The notes under the pieces were generated by a model. It saw only the letters and a program-made list of their open reading frames with translations. It did not search any database and had not been told where the DNA came from. 64,000 nucleotides of DNA from Effrenium voratum. Its lineage: Eukaryota; Sar; Dinophyceae; Suessiales; Symbiodiniaceae. The position numbers were made by a program, and so were the translations under genes. The stretch lies in contig CAUJNA010000176.1 in the NCBI GenBank assembly GCA_963377175.1, forward strand, positions 138,501 to 202,500, in the 5' to 3' direction. Positions 57,301 through 64,000 of this stretch are shown here, piece after piece (position 1 is the stretch's first letter; each line of letters starts with the position of its first letter).

Positions 57301-60300
57301 GTCTTGCAAGCGTTTGCGCTATCAAATTTCGTGGATCAGGGCGGGTTAGTTCTGAAGGCATAAGAGCAAAAATGTGTGTTTTGAAGGGGTTGTAAAAACA
57401 CCATCAACACGTTGTTGAATTTTTGCAGCTTGCTACGCCAAAAAAACAGAGCAAGATGGATTTTTGGACGAGGACTGTTGCCGCTGTCATCAGAACCAAT
57501 CATCGTCAAACGGCAGATTAACAAGGGATTGCGGCTTTGCTGGGAAATCTAAACATTTGGTGTGTTCTAGCCCTGTCCAAAGATGTGACAAGGCGTGTTC
57601 CTTCCTCGTCAAGCTCCGGTTCCCCGCCAAACGTTGGGCTTTGGGCTCTGCAAGGCACAGATAAATAGGTTCAGTCTGGCAGCTCTTGACTGGCAGCTGC
57701 CAGCGCCAGACTCACCTGCCAGCTCCAGACTGGCAGGCGCCGGCCTGGCAGCTCCAGCCTCAGACAACTTCCAAACTACCAGCTCAAGAAACTAGCTTCC
57801 AACCCCAAGCTCCAAACTGGGCTGGGTTTACAGGACGGAAACACTTGCAAAGAGCGAGCGAAAGTGGGAAAGTAAGGCCACCTGAGTAAAGATCCGTGCA
57901 CACACACACAAGGCTCTCCCCTTTGAAGGTGCCATCGAAACATCCAGCATGCTAGTCTTACAACAAAGCCCAGCCGCCAAATTTTCAGGCGGGTTCATAT
58001 GTGTGTTCCTCCTCATGTAAGCGAGTTAATCTTCCATTCGGGGTTGCAGATGATACACTATATCTGTCTGTCAAAGCTACCAGCTCAAGCTGGCGGCTCA
58101 CCTGTTTCTTAAATCGCAGAATGTTGAACCTGTTCTTTCTGAAGATTCGCGGCGAGGGCCGATGCGCCATTCCGGGAGCTGCACTTTTTCAAAGGCAGCT
58201 GGCAGCTGTCAGCTTTAGACTGGGCCAGCTCAATTTATCTGTGATTGTTTTCCGACCACTGTCGGACACTTCCGGCCGTTTCCCTGGCTGGAAGTGGCCG
58301 GAAGTGGCCGGAATGGTTCCCGCCTCCAAAAACAGGTCCACATGGAGCACATATATAAATTGCTAAGTGGCTCTCCAAAACACGAGTACCGGCACGCAAG
58401 TTGTCTGATTTTTTGTTTTGCTTTCTATTTTGTGTCACTTTATTTTCTTGTTTTCTGTGCTTTGCTTTCCGACCACTTCCGGCGACTGCCGGACGTTTCT
58501 GGCGCTTCCGGCCACTTCCAGCCACTTTGGCCGCTTCCGGCCGCTTCGGGCCACTCCTTCCACTTTCAGATGCTATCCCCTCTCCCGCCCTCCCCTTCCC
58601 ATTCCAGCTATTATCCCCCCTCCCACATATCTATCCCCCTCTCGCGCGTCAGCTACCGTAGCGTCAGGTACCATCCCTTCCACTATCCCCTCTCTGCGCG
58701 TCGGGTACCTCCTATCCCAACTGATCCCACCGGTCAGGCTCCGGCGCGTCAGGCGCACGCAGGTTCCCCATACCCCGCGCGGGCACTATCCGGGCCCCTC
58801 CGCGCGTCAGGTATTATCGCCCCCGCACGCGTCAGGCCCACGCACCTCTTACCGTAGTCGATCCCACGTGTCAAGCAGGTAATTTGTGTTGTTTCGCGCA
58901 AGTTGGCTCGTGCAAGTTGGCTTGTGCAAGTTTGGCTGTGTGATACTTGTCCTGGATCGGGCGGATAGTACTTGACACGTGAAATCGAATTGGGATAGGC
59001 GGCACCTCACGTGCGGGATGGGAAGTAACTGACATTCGGAGGTACCTCACATGCGGAAAGGGAGGAATAGAGGGTGGGGGGGGGGGGGGGAATAGCAGCG
59101 TGACGCGCGGATCGGGAGAGGGTACCTGACGTGTGTAGCACCTCACGCGCGGAAGGCAAATACCTGACGCACGGAAGAGGCAAATAATAGCTGACGTCCG
59201 GATCGGGAAAAGAAAGATAGAAGCTATCGCGCGGATCCGGATAGGGTGTACCTGACACGCGGAAAGGAAAGATAGTAGCTGACGCGTGGAAGGGGGAACT
59301 ACTAGCTGAAGCGCGGACTTATGTACCCAATGGTCCTGATTTTCCCCCTGTTAGTTCAAAAAAGAACGATTCACTTCCAGCAAGCAATATGGACAAGACT
59401 TGCTGGTGCGACAAAACTAGGGTGGCACAGTTGCAAAGTGGGGTGGGGGAACGCACCCAAAAGGTTTTTTGGGGCTTCTCAAAACTGCCAAAAGGGGTTG
59501 CAAATCTGGATTCTGAACAAAAAAGGTCCAAACCCCCGACACATTCCTTGTCTTGCCAACCCTTGATATGGGCTTGCAAAAGAACTGTGCTTTTTCCAGC
59601 CCCTTCCTAAAGAACGAAGAAGAACCAACAAACACCTAACACCTAAAAACATGCAAAAAAAAAAACTAAAAGCCAAAAAACAAGCCTTTTGAAGCAGAAC
59701 GTGAAGGCGGCCCCTTAACACCTCAAGGCTCTTTGGAGATTCCCAGGGCCCAGGCTGCGCTGCTCGGGCCCCCCGCCATGGTCAGCAGTCGTGGCCGCCG
59801 TCGCCGGCGCCAGCGCCTCCAGCCACGCGGCAAGGGGTGCCCTGGAATTGGGGCGGGTTGGGCTCCCCGTACTGTGGACGCATAATGTTGACGGATGAAT
59901 AAACCCGTCCAGTATTAGGGGGGTGTTCCCTCCACAAGTGGTCTGAATCCCCACTAAAAAGGGGACACCCCCCTATGAATCAACCAGGGGTTTATTGATC
60001 CGGGGTTAACGTTAATCCGCTCGCAAAAACGGAATGAGACCAGGGAGTTGAAACCAGTAGTTCTTGGTAGCGTTGGGGAATAAGAAGCCACAGTCTCTGA
60101 ACCGGTGGGGCGAAAAAGATTTCGCAACCGCCCAAGTGATTTCCCCATAGCTCTTCCAAAGCAAGCCTGAAGCCCCAGGTTTTCCACACCGCTGTGGCAG
60201 AGTTGCCACATGATCAGACCCACCCTAAGGAGAACCAGAAGGCTGTGTCTCTTAAGGTTGGACGCCCAAAAATCAACATGGTGTGTCCCTCAAAAAACAA

Positions 60301-63300
60301 CAAGAAAAAAGAAAAACAACAACACCCCACCTACATCAGAGTTTGTCAAAGCCTGCAGTTTTCTCATGAAGAATTGGGCTGTCCAAAGGCGAGCCTCATT
60401 GCTTTCCTTGGGTTACAAACAGGAGGAGAGGAAAACAGGAGGGGAAAATCGAAATGTTGTGTCCCTTTAACAAAAAAAGGGAGGAGACAACTAGCACCCC
60501 CAAGGCCGCCTCTTTCAGGGAATGCTCCCCCGTGCCTCACGCAGTGCTGAACGGAGGTGGTCAGCGTTGCCCACAGGATCACGCCCACCAGAAGCTCGCG
60601 CCACTCCTTGGAACTCTCTGCGGAACTCTTAAAGACATCGGCGAAATTGGGGCATCTTCTGCAGGCAACCCTCTTGCTTGTGGTGGGTGGAAATCTTCTG
60701 CTGGAATTCCGCAATTGTTCTTTGGTGAGTACAAAGCGGAAAATCCATTCCCTGCAGACATGTCTCTTTTGGCTGGTTTTTTTTTATGAACCTCTTGGAC
60801 ACCGAAAAACCACACCACCGAAATTTGATTTCGATGGGCGGGTGCTTTCTTTGGGCCGCACTTGTGGGTGGTGTCCGTTTTAGGGTTGGCACCAATGGAT
60901 GGATTTTCTTTGGGCTCCCCTTTAAAGCCTACCAAAAAAGGGGTGCCCTAAAAAAAGACAGACCCACAACGACATGAGAGGAATCCGGGCTCGCATGAAA
61001 GCGGCGGATGCGCGGACTTTCACCGGCCAAAGCCTTTGACATGTGAACCTCCCCACAATTGCCATCCACATGGAAAACAAACGCATCATCATGTTGGAAT
61101 CTACATCTCTGAGCAGACATACTGAAGTGGTATCACAATCTGCAGGATCTGTGAGAAGCAAGCAAATGCAGGCGAGGTGTTCATGCACATGTATGGGGGT
61201 TGATCAATATTCCCGGCCCTCAAATGACCATGGGTAACTTTTACAATTTAGTGGGAAAGTCATCTTTCTGGTGGGTTTCCCGAAATGGTCATCCCATGTA
61301 AAGGACCTTTGATCAACCCCCATATGTATCTGTGCAGAAGTACTGGTCAGGGTGGCAAAGAGCAGTCTGAAATGGGGTCCAAAATAGGTTCTAAAATGGG
61401 ATCCGGGACCCAAGATGCGCTCCAAAATGGGCTCCAGAATGGGATCCCGGTTACAAATGGAATCCCAAAATGGTTCCACACCCATTCGAAAGATGGGTTT
61501 GACTTCTGCCTGAGGCGGCCGCCCACCACTGCTGCGGCCGCCCTAGCTTGGCCTTAGCGGCAAGGTGGGTGCTGCCATTTTGCCTTCAGCTGGTGCGTCT
61601 GTCGCTTTCAGGGGGACCCCCAAAAGTTACCCACATTCTTTGGGTGTGTCGCTTTTTTCGGGGGACCCCCCAGAAAGAGTTGGCTTTCCTTCCCATTCAT
61701 ATCACTCCCACGGGGGTACAAGCTCCAGAAAAATGTCTTTTTTCAGGGCACTCCCCAAAAAAAAGTTGGCATTCCTTGTGCCCCATTTATATCACTCCCA
61801 CAAAAGTACTCAACTCCAGAAAAGGAAAAAAAAAAAAAGAACCGTCCTAAGTGGAGTCTAAAGCTTAGGTTGCAGCGCCGCCCAGGCCGGTGCTGTGCAG
61901 GACAAAGGCCTCAGACACCGACTTGCCAAACAAACGAAAAGCTGTCGCGCCACTTTTCGGCACTCCCATGGCGCCTCGATTCATGTCTCAAGTTGGGAAG
62001 TCTACATGTATCCTACATATCTGCAAACTTGTCAACTGCAACTGACCACAATGAGTTGGTCTGCGCCTTTCTTTTCCTCACGAGCACAGCGTCCATTTCC
62101 GGCTCGGAGCCTCGCACCTCGCCCGAGCGGAGCTCCCTCTGCTCGACTCACGCGGAGCGGAGCATCATCTCCATGTCGGTCTCGGCTGAAAGGCGGCCAC
62201 ACAGTCCTGACAGGACTTCAGTTGATGGCGACAACTGAGTGATACCGTGGGACAAAATCCGTTCTCATCACCACTAGAAACCATGGAAAAAAAAGCTGCG
62301 TTATTTACAGGGGAATCATCATTCAATGCCAAGATGTGGCCATTGTAAGACCGTTTCTTCATTGCTTCTTCAATCCAGGGCAATGACAAAGTCCCATGTG
62401 ACACTGTGCACATCGCAGGAATCAGCGCGATGCTGTCGACTCGTATCATTCTCTCACCTCTGGTCACGGCAACAAATTCCTCGGGCTGAGGTAGCGGCCC
62501 TCCCAATGGAGCCGGGAAAATCGGAGAAGGGATGCTGGCATCGGGTCGTTTGAAGAACCAGCCAAACAAACAGCCAACCTTTGCAGTTGCATGAAAGTAG
62601 ACCAAATAAAATAGGAAGAAAAAAAACACGGCTCACCTCATGCAAGTCAAGGAGATGATCAACCAAACCTTACATCCAGACCCAGGGACTGACAGAACTG
62701 TGAATCCTCAAAGAAGCCATTCGAGCGGAACAAGCTGGGCAACCAGAAGCGTCATGTCTCTAGGCGCCTTCCCCATTCTGAACCCAGGGATCCTTCTTTC
62801 TACAAAACCGCAAGAAGCCCAGTGAAGACGACCGGTTTTTGAAACGAACAATGATTGAAAGAATGGAAAAGGAATCAACCCCTAGAATATCGAATTCCGC
62901 CCACGACTCGCTGGCCTCTTCAGCTGGCATCGCGCAGTCGGTGGTCAGCATCCCAGAACTGCTGCAGGATCTTCCTGGGAAGTTGCAAAGCCAAACCACC
63001 CCTTCAGCCAAACGGACGGCCGCTGCAAATGGATGTGTCCTCTTTTAGGGGACCCCCCCAAAAAGAAAAAAGAACTTGTTTCCCCTTGGTTTCCCTTAGA
63101 ATAAGCCCAAAGGCACCCTCAAGCAAACGTGAAAGCCGCAAAGGAACCAAAGAGTCTGACATTGCCCCGAATCGTCGTTCGCTGCTCTCCCAAAGTGGGC
63201 AACATTCGAAAGTGCGCAAGTGCCCAGTCATTGACGCCAAGTCTCATGTACCTCTCAGCATCGTCTTCAGCCTGTGAGCAACGCCACCGTGCTCGGGGCA

Positions 63301-63521
63301 AACCCATTATATATGTTCTTTTGACTGGTCTCATGGTTCTGCCAATAGGAAGGCCAAGGACTTCAGTCTCTGATTGCCTGAGTGAAATGCGCCCAGCGTG
63401 CGCCCAAAAAGCGGCGAAAAGACTGGTATTGGGAGCAAGGCTCGGTTGTGTCCCTCGCTCTCCGTTTGGTACCGGGTGGCCCTCGCGCCTGCGCCCAGCG
63501 GCTCCGAAGCTCAAACGACTC
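46023..63521 (-). CDS. unidentified multi-exon gene or genes, possibly membrane proteins
   Basis: At least a dozen minus-strand exon candidates with high GC3, AG|G acceptors and GC/GT donors: 63489-63521, 62929-62974, 62458-62485, 62152-62206, 60541-60606, about 59778-59841, 55701-55745, 54670-54761, about 52780-52839, 50533-50594, 49204-49250, 47003-47032, 46023-46058. Several neighbours join in phase (62,929 to 62,152; 54,670 to 52,839; 50,533 to 49,204). Two or three pieces look like membrane helices (ELLVGVILWATLTTSV, VLKDIFVTFTAFVLT, CLWLWAFLFGPL). I do not recognise a family. The 60,540-55,745 gap is partly satellite, so this could be two genes. Confidence 0.45.
46435..46547. mobile_element. 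dispersed element family E, copy 2
   Basis: GTTGATTCCTTTTCCATTCT, TTCAACCAGCGTTATTTTCA and AGAAGGATCCCTGGAAAGAA, in the same orientation as copy 4. Confidence 0.75.
47003..47032 (-). CDS. unidentified gene, exon candidate n
   Basis: AVEEMHRLRK, 10 codons, polypyrimidine acceptor TTTTTCCTTGGCACGCCAG and GC donor. Confidence 0.38.
47102..47213. mobile_element. dispersed element family E, copy 3
   Basis: CCATTCTGAACCCAGGGATC, CTTTCTAGAAACCACC and AAGAACGATGGTTGAAAAGA; reverse orientation to copies 2 and 4. It ends 69 nt upstream of exon candidate n. Confidence 0.78.
47640..47673 (-). CDS. unidentified gene, exon candidate m
   Basis: LSPEARGLEQ after acceptor GTGCTGCCAG; phase fits candidate l, but the donor is poor. 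Confidence 0.28.
48110..48390. repeat. degenerate TTCCATTCAA/CTTTCCTT repeat
   Basis: Pyrimidine-rich words CTTTCCTTG, CATTCAACTTC and CCATTCA over 280 bp. Confidence 0.65.
48578..48682. repeat. dispersed repeat family G, copy
   Basis: CAATGAGAAATGGAATGACC, a GCCATCCCTTGTGG core and CTCAGCACCGGCAAG. Related copies: 54,852-54,963 (reverse), 55,540-55,633, and fragments at 22,272, 29,797 and 30,037. Confidence 0.65.
48915..49025. mobile_element. dispersed element family E, copy 4
   Basis: GGTTGATTCCTCTTCCATTC, TTTCAACCATCGTTCTTTTC and AAGGATCCCTGGGTTCAGAA. Confidence 0.78.
49204..49250 (-). CDS. unidentified gene, exon candidate l
   Basis: SEDLSMEMDFEQDGQ, acidic, phase 2 to 1, ending at GTGCAG. 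Fits candidate k to read MVERSEDLSMEMD. Confidence 0.55.
49277..49314. repeat. TATATA tract
   Basis: TATATATTTATATATGTATA-type run beside exon candidate l. Confidence 0.85.
49420..49498 (+). mobile_element. tRNA-like (SINE-head) sequence
   Basis: GTGGCTTGGTGGTTAAGG fits a pol III A box / D arm and GGGGTTCAAATC fits a B box / T arm, about 35 nt between. GAGGGGTTCGACACTAACCCTC could be an anticodon arm. No proper acceptor stem, so a tRNA pseudogene or SINE head. Confidence 0.55.
49938..50309. mobile_element. composite foldback with ~100-bp arms
   Basis: Left arm (about 49,938-50,038: GAGATCCCGTCACTTTGAGA, AGGTCCCTGACACGTGGGAT) is the inverse of the right arm (about 50,200-50,309: ATCCCATGTATCAGGGACCT, TCTCAAAGTGATGGGATCTC). 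The right arm overlaps a family C element (50,146-50,247). Confidence 0.87.
50146..50247. mobile_element. foldback element family C, copy 2
   Basis: TGGGGGTTGATGAATATTCC and GGACCTTTTGATCAACCCCC are inverted ends 102 bp apart. Confidence 0.83.
50364..50491. mobile_element. foldback element family A, copy 5 (reversed)
   Basis: GATATGGCCGTGGGTCAAAA and ATTTTGACCCATGGCCATAT are inverted ends; the core TAGGTGCACCACCCATTTTA is the reverse of copies 2-4. It lies 41 nt past the donor of exon candidate k. Confidence 0.85.
50533..50594 (-). CDS. unidentified gene, exon candidate k
   Basis: QRLDAVLAALVTAPWGNMVE, acceptor GTACTCTCAG; GC donor splits an Arg codon that the next exon completes. Confidence 0.55.
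51058..51433. repeat. compound (AAAC)n, (AGAC)n, (AGGC)n, (AAGC)n microsatellite
   Basis: Pure blocks of each 4-mer differing by one base from the next, 375 bp, same style as 37,283-38,150. Confidence 0.97.
52780..52839 (-). CDS. unidentified gene, exon candidate j
   Basis: AHPPVRWEELTSLAGLGLGL after acceptor TTTCTTTTGAG. 3' end not fixed: several GC/GT donors in the G-rich end. Confidence 0.45.
52960..53000 (+). repeat. short telomere-like tract
   Basis: AAGGGTTTAGGATTTAGGGT TTAAGGG words, about 30 bp. Confidence 0.6.
54670..54761 (-). CDS. unidentified gene, exon candidate i (membrane-like)
   Basis: IARFFRTEAQPCLWLWAFLF then GPLRCLVPGQ, 30 codons with 90% G/C in third position. GC donor; joins candidate j in phase 0. 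Confidence 0.55.
54852..54963. repeat. dispersed repeat family G, reversed copy
   Basis: TAGGGAATGAGGTCGAATGA at the left and GGGGTCATTCCATTTCCCAT then CGCACCAGCAAG at the right. Confidence 0.62.
55701..55745 (-). CDS. unidentified gene, exon candidate h (membrane-like)
   Basis: VLKDIFVTFTAFVLT, 15 codons, acceptor GCGCCCAG, GT donor. Confidence 0.5.
55797..56365. repeat. GTTAGTCAGT words, then CTGACGCGCG satellite, left block
   Basis: TTAG/CAGT words to about 55,920, then ACCTGACGCGCGA, TTGACGTGCGGGA and GGTACCT words with G-rich spacers to about 56,365. Confidence 0.78.
56366..57660. other. 1.3 kb without recognised gene
   Basis: GC-rich stretch (56,690-56,960) with recurring TTGAAAGTCACA/ TTGAAAGTTGCAT words (about 56,787 and 56,869) hinting at an old repeat; no convincing exon. 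Confidence 0.35.
57676..57800. repeat. CTGGCAGCTCCAGA repeat with self-complementary units
   Basis: CTGGCAG, CTGCCAG and CAGCTCCAGACTGG words, direct and inverted, over 125 bp; related words at 58,075-58,100 and 58,195-58,230. Confidence 0.82.
58258..58560. repeat. inverted pair of CCGGAAGTGG-type blocks
   Basis: GGAAGTGGCCGGAAGTGGCC (about 58,290) faces TTCCGGCCACTTCCAGCCAC (about 58,506) and CTTCCGGCGACTGCCGGACG; arms about 60-90 bp, spacer about 140 bp. Confidence 0.8.
58600..59320. repeat. CTGACGCGCGG satellite, right block (two orientations)
   Basis: GCGCGTCAGGTA and CACGCGTCAGGCC words to about 58,880 are the reverse of GTACCTGACGCGCGG words from about 58,970 to 59,310. Units 20-35 bp, degenerate. 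Matches the block at 55,925-56,365. Confidence 0.85.
59778..59841 (-). CDS. unidentified gene, exon candidate g
   Basis: APLAAWLEALAPATAATTAD, Ala-rich, almost all codons end in G or C; acceptor ATTCCAG|G. Confidence 0.4.
60541..60606 (-). CDS. unidentified gene, exon candidate f (membrane-like)
   Basis: EWRELLVGVILWATLTTSVQ then HC, 22 codons ending at a canonical GTGAGG donor. Upstream open frame SSAESSK may belong to it. Hydrophobic centre suggests a membrane helix. Confidence 0.55.
61192..61324. mobile_element. foldback element family C, copy 3
   Basis: TATGGGGGTTGATCAATATT and AAGGACCTTTGATCAACCCC then CATA, inverted ends 133 bp apart; interior shares AAATGACCAT and GGTCATCCCATGTA with copies 1 and 2. 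Confidence 0.87.
61868..61935 (-). CDS. unidentified gene, exon candidate e
   Basis: High-GC3 frame SVSEAFVLHSTGLGGAA, then ACC and a stop. Phase relative to candidate d does not match, so an exon is missing or this is not coding. Confidence 0.3.
62152..62206 (-). CDS. unidentified gene, exon candidate d
   Basis: LCGRLSAETDMEMMLRS ending at a canonical GTGAGT donor. Candidate c supplies the first base of its Gly codon, so the two fit exactly. Confidence 0.55.
62458..62485 (-). CDS. unidentified gene, exon candidate c
   Basis: PEEFVAVTR plus one base, 28 nt, with acceptor CTACCTCAG and a strong GTGAGA donor. Confidence 0.5.
62772..62885. mobile_element. dispersed element family E, copy 5
   Basis: CCATTCTGAACCCAGGGATC, CTTCTTTCTACAAAACC and GATTGAAAGAATGGAAAAGG then AATCAACCCC. 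Confidence 0.8.
62929..62974 (-). CDS. unidentified gene, exon candidate b
   Basis: KILQQFWDADHRLRD after acceptor CAACTTCCCAG; GC donor. Joins candidate c in phase 0. Confidence 0.45.
63489..63521 (-). CDS. unidentified gene, exon candidate a
   Basis: ESFELRSRWAQ, 11 codons between TGCTCCCAG and a GC donor, phase 0-0. Confidence 0.4.
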
Positions 63522-64000
63522 CTGGGAGCAACGTGTTTTTTTTGCGCGGAAGGGAGGCCCAGAAGAATCCCAAAGGGACACCGAGAAAAACAAAGGCTGG
63601 AGGTTGGTCTAATTTGGTTGTAAAGGCTTAAAACCTACCTCATATGTCCAATTGATGTAAACATCTGAAACCTTAAAACTCATCTCCTAAACGAGCCGGG
63701 GGTCGAATTCCAACTTACAAGTCTTGATTTAAGCAGGGGACCCGGGCAACAAACCCAAAACGGCTCAAGGAATATCTGTTCTTCGAGCTCGGCGGATTTT
63801 TACCATTGGCACCAGGCGCGAGGGCTGGTAAGAGCTTATGACTCCAAATGCAACCACCCAACCGGCCGTGACCCTTAGCTGTCCAACGCAGAAAGAAACA
63901 TGTTGACAATCTACAGCTGACCAAGAAGGCACCACTCAATAGACATGTGACACGCAAAGTAGTGACTATCTATGCTTCTCTCAAACATCAGCAGGGAGCT
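63522..64000. other. window end without supported gene
   Basis: No exon I can defend. GGGGGTCGAATTCC at 63,699 resembles a B box, but no A box is seen. Confidence 0.35.

Noticed and set aside
63640..63760. tRNA-like B box GGGGGTCGAATTCC
   Set aside because: No A box or arm structure upstream.

Overview
This is nuclear DNA of a eukaryote, most likely a dinoflagellate of the Symbiodinium type. No bacterial-style long reading frames exist. Coding sequence comes as short GC-rich, high-GC3 exons (22-145 nt) separated by introns of 0.2-5 kb. All the recognisable genes lie on the minus strand, close together and head to tail. Many introns begin with GC, and a few with GA, instead of GT, and many acceptors read AG|G. 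Short foldback elements, simple repeats and telomere-like TTTAGGG tracts fill the rest. I saw no dinoflagellate spliced-leader copy.

I rebuilt three genes by hand by joining exons that keep frame and family motifs. (1) 90-6857: a plastid-targeted, small-type transaldolase / fructose-6-phosphate-aldolase-like protein, 8 exons, about 265 aa. (2) About 8,050-31,103: a HECT E3 ubiquitin ligase, about 20 exons, with most of the HECT domain and the catalytic cysteine; the first exon is uncertain. (3) 32,205-45,146: a TauE/SafE-family membrane transporter, 18 exons, about 450 aa, with a signal peptide and both GxGGG half-repeats. (4) 46,023-63,521: a chain of at least a dozen plausible exons of one or more unidentified proteins, some with membrane-like segments.

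Between and inside the genes are: at least five families of 65-130 bp inverted-repeat (MITE-like) elements, several sitting within 20-80 nt of splice sites; a 370 bp composite foldback at 49,938-50,309; a degraded nuclear large-subunit rRNA fragment (26,922-27,205); two tRNA-derived (SINE-like) pieces (33,683-33,795 and 49,420-49,498); a 1 kb CTA microsatellite (28,358-29,372); a string of 4-mer microsatellites (37,283-38,150); and several degenerate satellites (2,985-4,200; 19,195-19,745; 55,925-59,320).

The genes have no obvious shared pathway: carbon metabolism in the plastid, protein ubiquitination, and transport of sulfite, sulfonate or related anions. Same-strand clustering of unrelated genes is the usual dinoflagellate arrangement. 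Exon limits were inferred by eye from reading frame, phase and family similarity; none is confirmed by transcript data.
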